This document shows positions 19,069 to 25,830 of a DNA stretch of 64,000 nucleotides, one piece after another (the stretch's first letter is position 1; each line of letters opens with the position of its first letter). Source of the stretch: Bacillus carboniphilus (GTDB lineage: Bacteria > Bacillota > Bacilli > Bacillales > JC228); assembly GCF_039522365.1 (NCBI RefSeq), contig NZ_BAAADJ010000064.1:124001-188000 (forward strand). The letters are read 5' to 3'. The notes under the pieces are model-generated. The model did not search any database. It saw only the letters and a list, made by a program, of their open reading frames with translations, and was not told where the DNA came from. Position numbers and translations under genes: made by a program.

Positions 19069-19740
19069 ATGGTACAGGTTGATAAAAAAACAATGCGCGA
19101 AAGAATTGCCAAAAGAGCGGAGAAAGAAATCGAGAGCGGTAACTATGTAAACCTAGGTATCGGGATGCCGACTCTAGTAGCGAATCACATTAGTGAAAAC
19201 AAACGGGTAGTCCTTCAATCTGAAAATGGTTTACTTGGTATTGGACCTTATCCAAAGGAAGCAGAAGTAGATGCTGACTTAATCAATGCTGGGAAGGAAA
19301 CCGTAACCGCTACTGAGGGGGCTAGTTATTTTGATAGCTCTGAATCATTCGCGATGATTCGTGGCGGCCATATAGACGTTGCGATTTTAGGTGGCATGGA
19401 GGTCTCTAAAGATGGTGACCTTGCTAACTGGATGATCCCAGGTAAAATGATTAAAGGAATGGGTGGAGCCATGGACCTTGTTCATGGTGCCAAGAAAATC
19501 ATTGTGATTATGGAGCATGTCAATCGGGATGGAGCAGCCAAAATTTTAAATACATGTAGCCTTCCTTTAACCGGAAAAGGGGTCGTCGATCGTATTATCA
19601 CGGACCGGGCTGTCGTGGACGTAACCGAAAAGGGGCTTGTTTTGAGAGAAGTGGCCAAAGGGTATTCAGTGGAAGATGTTGTCCAATCCACAGAACCAGA
19701 TTTAATCATTGCGGACGATTTAAAACTGGAAGCTTTTTAA
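19069..19740 (+). CDS. scoB: 3-oxoacid CoA-transferase subunit B
   Basis: 223-aa beta subunit. The catalytic glutamate lies in [10 protein letters not shown] (about residue 51), the residue that forms the enzyme-CoA thioester in family I CoA-transferases; N-L-G-I-G-M-P-T near the start is also conserved. Ribosome site gggggag upstream. End of the thl-scoA-scoB unit; I see no strong terminator in the 64 bp before yqkE. Confidence 0.93.
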   Translation: MVQVDKKTMRERIAKRAEKEIESGNYVNLGIGMPTLVANHISENKRVVLQSENGLLGIGPYPKEAEVDADLINAGKETVTATEGASYFDSSESFAMIRGGHIDVAILGGMEVSKDGDLANWMIPGKMIKGMGGAMDLVHGAKKIIVIMEHVNRDGAAKILNTCSLPLTGKGVVDRIITDRAVVDVTEKGLVLREVAKGYSVEDVVQSTEPDLIIADDLKLEAF

Positions 19741-19804
19741 TCAAGTCTTCTACTCCCTTCGGCGTTTAAAAATTGGTATACTGTTGGTAAGGGAGGATAG
19801 TAAG

Positions 19805-20023
19805 ATGAAAAAACAACAACAAGATTCTTCTTTAAAAGACCGTTTGAATTCAGATTTATTAGAGAAGCTTCAGCAGACCAAATTGGAGCTAAAAGAAGTG
19901 GAAAAGAAAAAATTAGAAGAGGAAGAGGCGAGGAAACGTGAAGAACGCCGACTCCGTGAAAAAAATAAATCGTTTGAAGAGCTTTTGAATGAAAGTAATC
20001 TAGACTGGAAGAGTTATAAATAA
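19805..20023 (+). CDS. yqkE: Coiled-coil protein YqkE (DUF3886)
   Basis: 72 aa from ATG 19805, with gggagg before it; a 7-residue longer reading has no site. Nearly the whole protein is charged: a Glu/Lys/Arg helix (residues about 20-55) with a predicted coiled coil, then a conserved-looking tail S-F-E-E-L-L-N-E-S-N-L-D-W-K-S-Y-K. It corresponds to B. subtilis YqkE by length, composition and synteny with yqkF/nudF. Function unknown. Confidence 0.82.
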   Translation: MKKQQQDSSLKDRLNSDLLEKLQQTKLELKEVEKKKLEEEEARKREERRLREKNKSFEELLNESNLDWKSYK

Positions 20024-20033
20024 GCTAGTTAGG

Positions 20034-20062
20034 GACCCTTTTTGGAAAGGGTCTTTTTTTTT
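20034..20062 (+). terminator. Terminator of yqkE
   Basis: Stem GACCCTTT (20034-20041) / AAAGGGTC (20046-20053), then nine T. Transcription from yqkE should end before the repeat array. Confidence 0.88.
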
Positions 20063-20099
20063 GTTAATTTTACCTTGGGAAGATTTGTATTCCGAGTTC

Positions 20100-20435
20100 T
20101 TCTTACCGTTTTCTCTGGTTCTGAGTGAATTTACCAGTATGTTCCATATTGGTACGAAAACATTGGTTTCTGAGCCGTTTTTACCAGTAAATTACATATT
20201 CGGCACAAAAAAATTGGTTTCTGAGCTATTTTTACCAGTAAATTACATATTCAGCACAAAAAAATTGGTTTCTGAGCTATTTTTACCAGCATCTTACATA
20301 TTCGGCACAAAAACATAGATTTCCGAGGAAGATTTACCAGTATATTACATATTCGACACAAAAACATAGGTTTCTGAGCATGATTTACCAGTATCTTACA
20401 TATTCGGCTCAAAAACTTCGGTTTTCAGAACCGAT
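20100..20435. repeat. 51-bp tandem repeat, about six copies
   Basis: The block ttaccagt recurs at 20131, 20181, 20232, 20283, 20334 and 20385, a period of 50-51 bp, with a degenerate lead-in copy near 20103. Each unit contains ttaccagtaaattacatatt, then ttcggcacaaaaa, then an attggtttctgag-like segment. Copies diverge along the whole unit, unlike CRISPR repeats. The 583-bp gap 20024-20606 holds the yqkE terminator, this array and the promoter region of the next gene. An 85-aa frame through it is only translated repeat (51 bp = 17 codons). Confidence 0.85.
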
Positions 20436-20533
20436 CTTTAATTTAGACTTTAATTTCAAGCAGTTCCCACATTTTCTAATTCAATTTGCACTTAAATATT
20501 ACCTAAATTACTCCTCAAGGAAATTTTTTTTGC

Positions 20534-20568
20534 TTTACAGTGAAAAATCTATTGCGTTTCAGCGTAAA
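20534..20568. promoter_or_regulatory. Possible operator: inverted repeat before HTH-F1beta gene
   Basis: TTTACAGTGAAA (20534-20545) and TTTCAGCGTAAA (20557-20568) are inverted copies matching at 10 of 12 positions, with centres 23 bp apart, near two helical turns. They lie 38-73 bp before a gene encoding a DNA-binding domain; autoregulation is an inference. Confidence 0.4.
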
Positions 20569-20606
20569 ATTAAATACCATATAAAGTAAAGAGAGGAGGA
20601 TTTTAG

Positions 20607-21662
20607 ATGGATCAGTTAAAACTAAACGTTTCATTACTCCGTCGTCGTGTACCAAACTTAACTTCTGCTGCTCGCTCAGTCGGTTTACGCCCTGCAACGG
20701 TTTCAAACCTTTGTACAGGAAAAATACCGATTGCACGAGCAGAAGTACGAACCCTTGTGGCTCTTGCATCTCTAGCCGAGTGCAGTGTTGATGAACTTTT
20801 AATAAAGGGGAGTGAAGGGGAGATGATTGAAACAGGTATAAAGGTTTTAGATCTTTTTGCTCCATTAACTAAAGGAGGAACAATTGGTTTTGTAGCTCGA
20901 CCTGGAATGGGTCAACTTGTTGTACTCTCAGAGGTTTTATATCGACTAAAAGCACAAGGGTATGCGACTGTTTTCTTAGTACCTGAAGAAGCAAGTGTGG
21001 GAATATCAGATGTAATAGACGTAGTCGAGAAGGTATGCCATTCGACTGAAGAAGTATCAAATTACATTTTAGCTGAAGGAAAGAAAAGGGAAGTTGTGCT
21101 TGCTGCAGATCGTTCCATTGTTCTATCAGGAGAAATTTTCACCTTACAAGAACATTTCGGTAGTGCAGGAATCGAAAGCGTTACCACATTACTTGTGGAC
21201 CCTCGTGGGGAAGTAGTAGATGAAGATGAACCATATGGTCCGTTAGATACCTTGTGGCAATTTGATGCCGAATTAACAGCTAGAAAAATGTTCCCAGCGA
21301 TTCAACCGGTCATTTCAACTTCTGTAGTACTAGAGGGTTCGCATTTAGAGCAGACACATATGGTCATCCAACAAAGAGCAAGAAAACTACTTCGTCGATA
21401 TAGAGAACTTAGATTCTTAGTTCAGGAAAATGGATTAGAGCGATTACCAGCCAATGATGTTGAAATCTATAAGAGGGGTCTCCGCCTTGAAGCCTATTTC
21501 ACTCAACCATTCTTTGTGGCCGAAGAATATACAAAGAAAAAAGGGGAGACTGTATCGCTGGAGCAAACACTTAAAGACGTTGCTAAATTACTAGATGGTG
21601 GAGCAGATGGTTGGGAAACAGACCAATTACTATATATCGGATCTATTGAGGGGAGAGAATAA
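20607..21662 (+). CDS. XRE-like HTH domain fused to degenerate F1-ATPase beta-like domain
   Basis: 351 aa. Residues about 17-66 form a helix-turn-helix unit (T-S-A-A-R-S-V-G-L-R-P-A-T-V-S-N-L-C). From about 75 the sequence follows ATP synthase subunit beta: E-T-G-I-K-V-L-D-L-F-A-P-L-T-K-G-G, a P-loop position, a Walker-B-like V-V-L-A-A-D (163-168), and a C-terminal helical domain ending Y-F-T-Q-P-F-F-V-A-E-E-Y-T (298-309). The P-loop is ruined: G-G-A-G-V-G-K-T is replaced by A-R-P-G-M-G-Q-L (97-104), losing Lys and Thr. The usual N-terminal beta barrel is absent. Strong gaggagg site. Likely a DNA-binding sensor rather than an ATPase; 1 bp from a hydrolase gene. Confidence 0.8.
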   Translation: MDQLKLNVSLLRRRVPNLTSAARSVGLRPATVSNLCTGKIPIARAEVRTLVALASLAECSVDELLIKGSEGEMIETGIKVLDLFAPLTKGGTIGFVARPGMGQLVVLSEVLYRLKAQGYATVFLVPEEASVGISDVIDVVEKVCHSTEEVSNYILAEGKKREVVLAADRSIVLSGEIFTLQEHFGSAGIESVTTLLVDPRGEVVDEDEPYGPLDTLWQFDAELTARKMFPAIQPVISTSVVLEGSHLEQTHMVIQQRARKLLRRYRELRFLVQENGLERLPANDVEIYKRGLRLEAYFTQPFFVAEEYTKKKGETVSLEQTLKDVAKLLDGGADGWETDQLLYIGSIEGRE

Positions 21663-21663
21663 A

Positions 21664-22476
21664 ATGCAAGTGACCAAGGGGTATGTTCAACTTTCAAATG
21701 TAGAGATGTATTATGAGATATGTGGTGAGGGTGAACCTCTTCTTCTGATTCATGGAATTGATTCAGATAGTAGACTATGGGATTTACATTTTGAAGCGTT
21801 TGGTCATGAATACCGGACCATTCGTTTTGATCTAAGAGGGTTCGGAAATACGGCCATGCCAGCAGGAGAATTCCAACTATTAGATGATATGCATGATCTC
21901 CTTACACAATTAGGCGTCGATTCCGCCCATATCGTCGGTTATTCATATGGAGGTACTGTTGCACCATCATTCGCATTAAAATATCCACACATGGTGAGAA
22001 GCTTAAGCCTTATAGGGGCAGGAATGGTTGGTCATAAATGGTCCGAAGAAGTCATGGACTATCATCGGAAATTTCAAAAAACCATTAAAAATCAAGATCA
22101 GGACGAAATGATGAAACTCCTTTATTGGAAAAGTGTCTATGGTCCGTACCGTGAAGAAAAGGGATTAGAGGAAGTTTGCCAAAAATTAAAAACCATGTTC
22201 CTTCATGCCCTTTCAAAACCTAGAGAAGGAGTACCTCTACCAACAGGAAATGCAATTGAAGAGTTAGATAATATTAAAGTTCCAACCTATGTACTAGTAG
22301 GAGAATTAGATTTTGAGGATTACCATAAGATTGCAGATGTGTACCATGAGGGGGTACCGAATACTAAGAAAGAGGTTTTCCCTAATGCAGCACATTTACT
22401 TCCATTAGAGAATCCCACACTATTTGTTGAAAAAATGTTAGGGTTTTTACAAACAACAAAGGTAGCTCAACCGTAA
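21664..22476 (+). CDS. Alpha/beta hydrolase
   Basis: 270-aa soluble alpha/beta-hydrolase of the haloperoxidase/esterase/MhpC type. Start ATG 21664 with gaggggagag upstream; the stop of the HTH-F1beta gene is 1 bp before it, so the two are coupled. H-G-I-D-S-D at 30-35 forms the oxyanion region; nucleophile Ser94 in G-Y-S-Y-G-G; acid probably in V-G-E-L-D-F; His in N-A-A-H-L-L-P. No signal peptide. Substrate unknown; the coupling suggests the upstream protein regulates or serves it. Confidence 0.85.
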   Translation: MQVTKGYVQLSNVEMYYEICGEGEPLLLIHGIDSDSRLWDLHFEAFGHEYRTIRFDLRGFGNTAMPAGEFQLLDDMHDLLTQLGVDSAHIVGYSYGGTVAPSFALKYPHMVRSLSLIGAGMVGHKWSEEVMDYHRKFQKTIKNQDQDEMMKLLYWKSVYGPYREEKGLEEVCQKLKTMFLHALSKPREGVPLPTGNAIEELDNIKVPTYVLVGELDFEDYHKIADVYHEGVPNTKKEVFPNAAHLLPLENPTLFVEKMLGFLQTTKVAQP

Positions 22477-22528
22477 AAATGCAATGTGAATAAAAATAAA
22501 TGAACAAAATTACCGTTGGATTTGATAA

Positions 22529-22594
22529 CTGTCCCGTTTGTCAGCGCTCCAACAACAAAACGGGACAGACCCACTCGGCCTGTCCCGTTTTCCA
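22529..22594. terminator. Three-armed bidirectional terminator
   Basis: Perfect 12-bp stem AAAACGGGACAG (22557-22568) / CTGTCCCGTTTT (22580-22591) between convergent genes. A further CTGTCCCGTTTG (22529-22540) can pair with the same central arm, giving two mutually exclusive hairpins. Confidence 0.8.
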
Positions 22595-22613
22595 CTTTAT
22601 ACTTGAATTTGAC

Positions 22614-23534
22614 TTAACGATGCTGACTATAAACATTCATCTTCGAAATCTTACGAATATATTGAATTTCTTCCTTACTTAAAGAAGGTTCTCGAACAGC
22701 TTTCACATTATTCCTTAATTGCTCCACACTAGATGCACCAGGAACTACAACTCCTACATTAGGGTTGGAGAGAACATAGCTTAAGGCAATAGATGTCATA
22801 CTTCTATGGTTTGAAAGATTTTGTTGCAGTGCACCTAACAACTCTTTTAGTTCTTCATAAGTGTAATCAAGGTAACCCTCTTCCTTCACCTTATCGGAAA
22901 TCTTGCTCACCCATTGATCTGTCAACAACCCTTTTGCAACAGGACCTCTGGCCACAATTTTTATTTCATTTTCTGCAAGCAACGGCATTATTTCTTCCGG
23001 TCTTCGGTCCAAAATAGAATATTGCATCATAACCGAAACAATGGCCGATTTCCGGGCATACTCTCTAATTACGTTTGGTCGAATGGAAGAGATACCGTAG
23101 TAACGGATATAGCCTTCTTGTTTTAACTCCTCAAATGCTTCTATTGTCTCATCAATGGGGTCATCAATGGTGCCACCATGAAGTTGATACAAATCAATAT
23201 AGTCCGTCTGAAGTCTTTGCAAGCTATTTTTTACTTGTTCCTTTATATAAGCTTTGCTTGGGTCCCATGACCAACCATCTCGATTTTCGTTCCATCGATT
23301 TCCGACCTTAGTAGCGATGACGACCTGATCTCTGACTTTTTTTAAGGCTTGTCCTACGATTTTTTCGTTTTCACCAAAATCATATAAATCTGCTGTGTCA
23401 AAATAGTTAATCCCCTCATCTAAAGCAGCATTCACAATTTCTTCTGCTTTCTTAGCATCAGTCCCTAGCGACATGCAGCCAAGACCAAGCTGAGTCACAT
23501 GCAAATCGGTTTTGCCTAACTTTACTTTATCCAT
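22614..23534 (-). CDS. yqkF: Aldo/keto reductase YqkF
   Basis: 306-aa NADPH-dependent aldo/keto reductase. ATG at 23534 has a gggggt purine stretch upstream; six further upstream residues are unlikely. The catalytic tetrad is visible: Asp46 (F-D-T-A-D-L-Y), Tyr51, Lys76 (I-A-T-K-V-G), His119 (Y-Q-L-H-G). Cofactor-binding V-V-P-G-A-S-S near the C terminus. Synteny with yqkE and nudF supports the YqkF name. Substrate unknown. Confidence 0.88.
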   Translation of the reverse strand: MDKVKLGKTDLHVTQLGLGCMSLGTDAKKAEEIVNAALDEGINYFDTADLYDFGENEKIVGQALKKVRDQVVIATKVGNRWNENRDGWSWDPSKAYIKEQVKNSLQRLQTDYIDLYQLHGGTIDDPIDETIEAFEELKQEGYIRYYGISSIRPNVIREYARKSAIVSVMMQYSILDRRPEEIMPLLAENEIKIVARGPVAKGLLTDQWVSKISDKVKEEGYLDYTYEELKELLGALQQNLSNHRSMTSIALSYVLSNPNVGVVVPGASSVEQLRNNVKAVREPSLSKEEIQYIRKISKMNVYSQHR

Positions 23535-23610
23535 TTTAAAACCCCCAGTCATGTGGCTATTCTATATTTGTAGTTTACGGGGCAAGAAATAAAGAGGCAA
23601 ATAAAACCCC

Positions 23611-23748
23611 CTATTTTTTTGCAGGTTTTACAGCCTCTACCCATTCATGAAGTGTTTTATATTGTTTTTGGTATTGCCTAATCATTTGGCGTACTTGCCA
23701 AGCTTTCCCCACGAAAATAGCTCCTTTTTCATGCACATAACATTTCAC
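23611..23748 (-). CDS. mciZ: MciZ, sporulation inhibitor of FtsZ assembly
   Basis: 45-aa frame from a GTG at 23748 with a strong ggagggtgag site. The product M-K-C-Y-V-H-E-K-G-A-I-F-V-G-K-A-W-Q-V-R lines up with B. subtilis MciZ (M-K-V-H-R-M-P-K-G-V-V-L-V-G-K-A-W-E-I-R): both share K-G, V-G-K-A-W, an Arg at the same place, a later Trp and a K-P near the end. MciZ is a mother-cell peptide that caps FtsZ filaments and blocks a second division in sporulation. Position beside nudF and yqkF and a sigma-E-like promoter agree. Confidence 0.85.
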   Translation of the reverse strand: MKCYVHEKGAIFVGKAWQVRQMIRQYQKQYKTLHEWVEAVKPAKK

Positions 23749-23779
23749 CGTATCTCACCCTCCAGTAGCATTATGGTAA

Positions 23780-23809
23780 AATGTATGTAATTTTAAACAG
23801 TAAATAGAA
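23780..23809 (-). promoter_or_regulatory. Candidate sigma-E promoter of mciZ
   Basis: Read on the minus strand: TTCTATT (23809-23803), 15-bp spacer, CATACATT (23787-23780). The -10 is close to the sigma-E consensus CATACAnT and the -35 shares TATT. It lies about 30 bp before the mciZ GTG. Confidence 0.6.
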
Positions 23810-23853
23810 CTTGGTCTTTGTTTTAATTAACCTAGCACTGGAGGAATCTCATT

Positions 23854-24402
23854 TTGAGTCATAGATTTAATGAAAAAACAATTAATAGGGAAACTATTTT
23901 TGAAGGAAAAGTCATTTCGCTACATGTAGACGAGGTTGAACTGCCGAATGGCAAAACGAGTAAACGTGAAATTGTGAAGCACCCAGGTGCAGTTGCTGTT
24001 ATCCCTATTTTAGATAACGGAAAGATTATTTTGGTGGAACAATATAGAAAGGCTCTGGAACGTACAATTGTTGAAATACCAGCAGGCAAACTTGAAAAGG
24101 GTGAGGAGCCAGAAAACACTGCACGGCGAGAGCTTGAAGAGGAAACAGGTTATCAGTGTGAGACGTTAGAACATTTGATTTCCTTTTATACGTCTCCCGG
24201 TTTTGCTGATGAAATTATTCACTTATACCTTGCTAAAGGACTTACAAAGGCAGAAGTGCCATTAGCAGCTGATGAAGATGAATTTGTTGACTTGTTGGAA
24301 GTTAGTATTGAGGAAGCAGAGGAACTAGTACGAACGAAGAAAATATATGATGCTAAAACAGCTTATGCTGTTCTCTATTTAAAACTTCAAAAGGGGCTTT
24401 AA
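23854..24402 (+). CDS. nudF: ADP-ribose pyrophosphatase (Nudix hydrolase)
   Basis: 182-aa Nudix enzyme that splits ADP-ribose into AMP and ribose 5-phosphate. Starts at TTG 23854 with ggagga at 23840-23845. Complete Nudix box G78-x5-E84-x7-R92-E-L-E-E-E-T-G99. The upstream S-K-R-E-I-V-K-H-P-G-A-V-A-V-I-P and downstream S-P-G-F-A-D-E motifs are characteristic of ADPRases. It is 3 bp from yqxK, so both are co-expressed. Confidence 0.92.
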   Translation: MSHRFNEKTINRETIFEGKVISLHVDEVELPNGKTSKREIVKHPGAVAVIPILDNGKIILVEQYRKALERTIVEIPAGKLEKGEEPENTARRELEEETGYQCETLEHLISFYTSPGFADEIIHLYLAKGLTKAEVPLAADEDEFVDLLEVSIEEAEELVRTKKIYDAKTAYAVLYLKLQKGL

Positions 24403-24405
24403 TTT

Positions 24406-25581
24406 ATGAATACCTCCTATTTTGCAGATTTGCATATCCACATTGGAAGGACTAGTAAAAATCAAGCTGTAAAAATAACGGCTTCAGATAAGTTAACGAT
24501 GCCTTCTATTTTAGAATATGCCAAAAATGAAAAAGGGCTGCACATAGTAGGGGTCATTGATTGTCATTCTCCTGGAGTTTTGGAAGACTTAAATACTTTG
24601 ATTAGAGCAGGGAAGATGAGACAAGATGAAAATGGTGGAATCTTAACAAATGATGGACTCCTTTTAGTCATGGGTTCGGAAATCGAGATTTATGATGAGT
24701 GGTGTAGCGGTCCTATTCATGTTCTGTGTTACTTCCCAACGCTTGATACAATGGGTAAATTCTCAAGGTGGTTAGAGAAAAGAGTAACGAATATTCATTT
24801 AAGCTCACAAAGGGTTTATGCATCTGGAAGAGAACTTCAAACATTTGTAAAAGAATTGGGAGGTCTCTTTATTCCAGCGCATATCTTTACTCCATTTAAG
24901 AGCCTATATGGAAAAGGGGTTAAACAAAGCCTTCAGGAGGTTTTCGATCCGAAGCTAATTGATGCTGTAGAACTTGGGTTAAGTTCCGATACAGAGATGG
25001 CCTATCAGATACAGGAAATTAGAAAGTATGCATTTTTAACAAATTCGGATGCGCATTCCTTACCGAAGTTAGCAAGAGAATACCAAAAGGTCCAAATGAA
25101 AGAACTAAACTTCAAAGAACTAGTTTGGGCTATAAAAGGTCAAAATGGAAGGTTGATTGAAGCAAATTATGGGTTAAATCCGAGAATTGGAAAGTACCAT
25201 CAAACAGTTTGTGCAGAGTGCTTTCAACATGTGGCAAATGTGGAGTTGCCTTGCCCATCTTGTGGACATACTCGAATCGTGAAGGGTGTAAAAGACCGAA
25301 TCCTAGAATTATCGTTTTCAGACGAGGAAAAGCCTGTTTCCAAACCACCGTATATACACCAAGTTCCGTTAGAAAATTTACCAGGAATTGGGCCAAAGCT
25401 CTTACATAAATTAGTTTTAACCTTTGGAAATGAGATGAACGTTCTCCATTATGCAACGAAAGATGAACTAATAAAGGTTGCAGGTGAGAAGGTTTGCTCC
25501 TATATACTAGCTGCAAGGAATGGAACCTTACATTTTAATGCTGGTGGTGGAGGCCGTTATGGAAAGGTCTCCGATAAATAA
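24406..25581 (+). CDS. yqxK: Endonuclease Q-type PHP nuclease (YqxK)
   Basis: 391 aa. N-terminal PHP phosphoesterase domain with A-D-L-H-I-H-I-G, E-I-E-I-Y and N-S-D-A-H metal-binding motifs; a four-Cys zinc ribbon C-A-E-C ... C-P-S-C around residues 269-289; a C-terminal helix-hairpin-helix with L-P-G-I-G-P-K-L-L. This is the layout of EndoQ, which cuts DNA 5' of deaminated bases (hypoxanthine, uracil) and abasic sites. EndoQ is known from archaea and some Bacillus. Co-transcribed with nudF, another damage-housekeeping gene. Confidence 0.87.
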   Translation: MNTSYFADLHIHIGRTSKNQAVKITASDKLTMPSILEYAKNEKGLHIVGVIDCHSPGVLEDLNTLIRAGKMRQDENGGILTNDGLLLVMGSEIEIYDEWCSGPIHVLCYFPTLDTMGKFSRWLEKRVTNIHLSSQRVYASGRELQTFVKELGGLFIPAHIFTPFKSLYGKGVKQSLQEVFDPKLIDAVELGLSSDTEMAYQIQEIRKYAFLTNSDAHSLPKLAREYQKVQMKELNFKELVWAIKGQNGRLIEANYGLNPRIGKYHQTVCAECFQHVANVELPCPSCGHTRIVKGVKDRILELSFSDEEKPVSKPPYIHQVPLENLPGIGPKLLHKLVLTFGNEMNVLHYATKDELIKVAGEKVCSYILAARNGTLHFNAGGGGRYGKVSDK

Positions 25582-25609
25582 CGGTAGAATCAATAGGAAT
25601 CAACAAAGT

Positions 25610-25642
25610 AGACCAGGTCAATTATGATTTGGTCTTTTTTTC
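25610..25642 (+). terminator. Terminator of nudF-yqxK
   Basis: Stem AGACCA (25610-25615) / TGGTCT (25630-25635), then seven T. Confidence 0.7.
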
Positions 25643-25776
25643 ATTTAATGGACGAACCCAATGAAAAAAGCCCTACATCTCAGTTTGGAGCAAAATACTT
25701 TATGCCTATTTTATTGCCATGAAAAATAAAACTATAGAGGTAATTTGGAGTGTTTTTCCAACACCACGCAGGATTC

Positions 25777-25792
25777 TCTCAATATATTGAGA
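25777..25792. promoter_or_regulatory. 16-bp perfect palindrome before the amidase gene
   Basis: TCTCAATATATTGAGA is fully self-complementary and lies 38 bp before the amidase start, where a repressor site or start-proximal operator would sit. No regulator can be named. Confidence 0.35.
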
Positions 25793-25830
25793 ACTTCATA
25801 AACATCAATATATAAGGAGGTCTTGCAATA

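Noticed and set aside
20061-20318. 85-aa frame with internal repeats
   Set aside because: It is the 51-bp tandem repeat translated (51 bp equals 17 codons); no ribosome site and the repeat diverges without codon bias.
20100-20435. CRISPR array
   Set aside because: No constant repeat with unique spacers: similarity extends over the whole 51-bp unit, and no cas genes are present.
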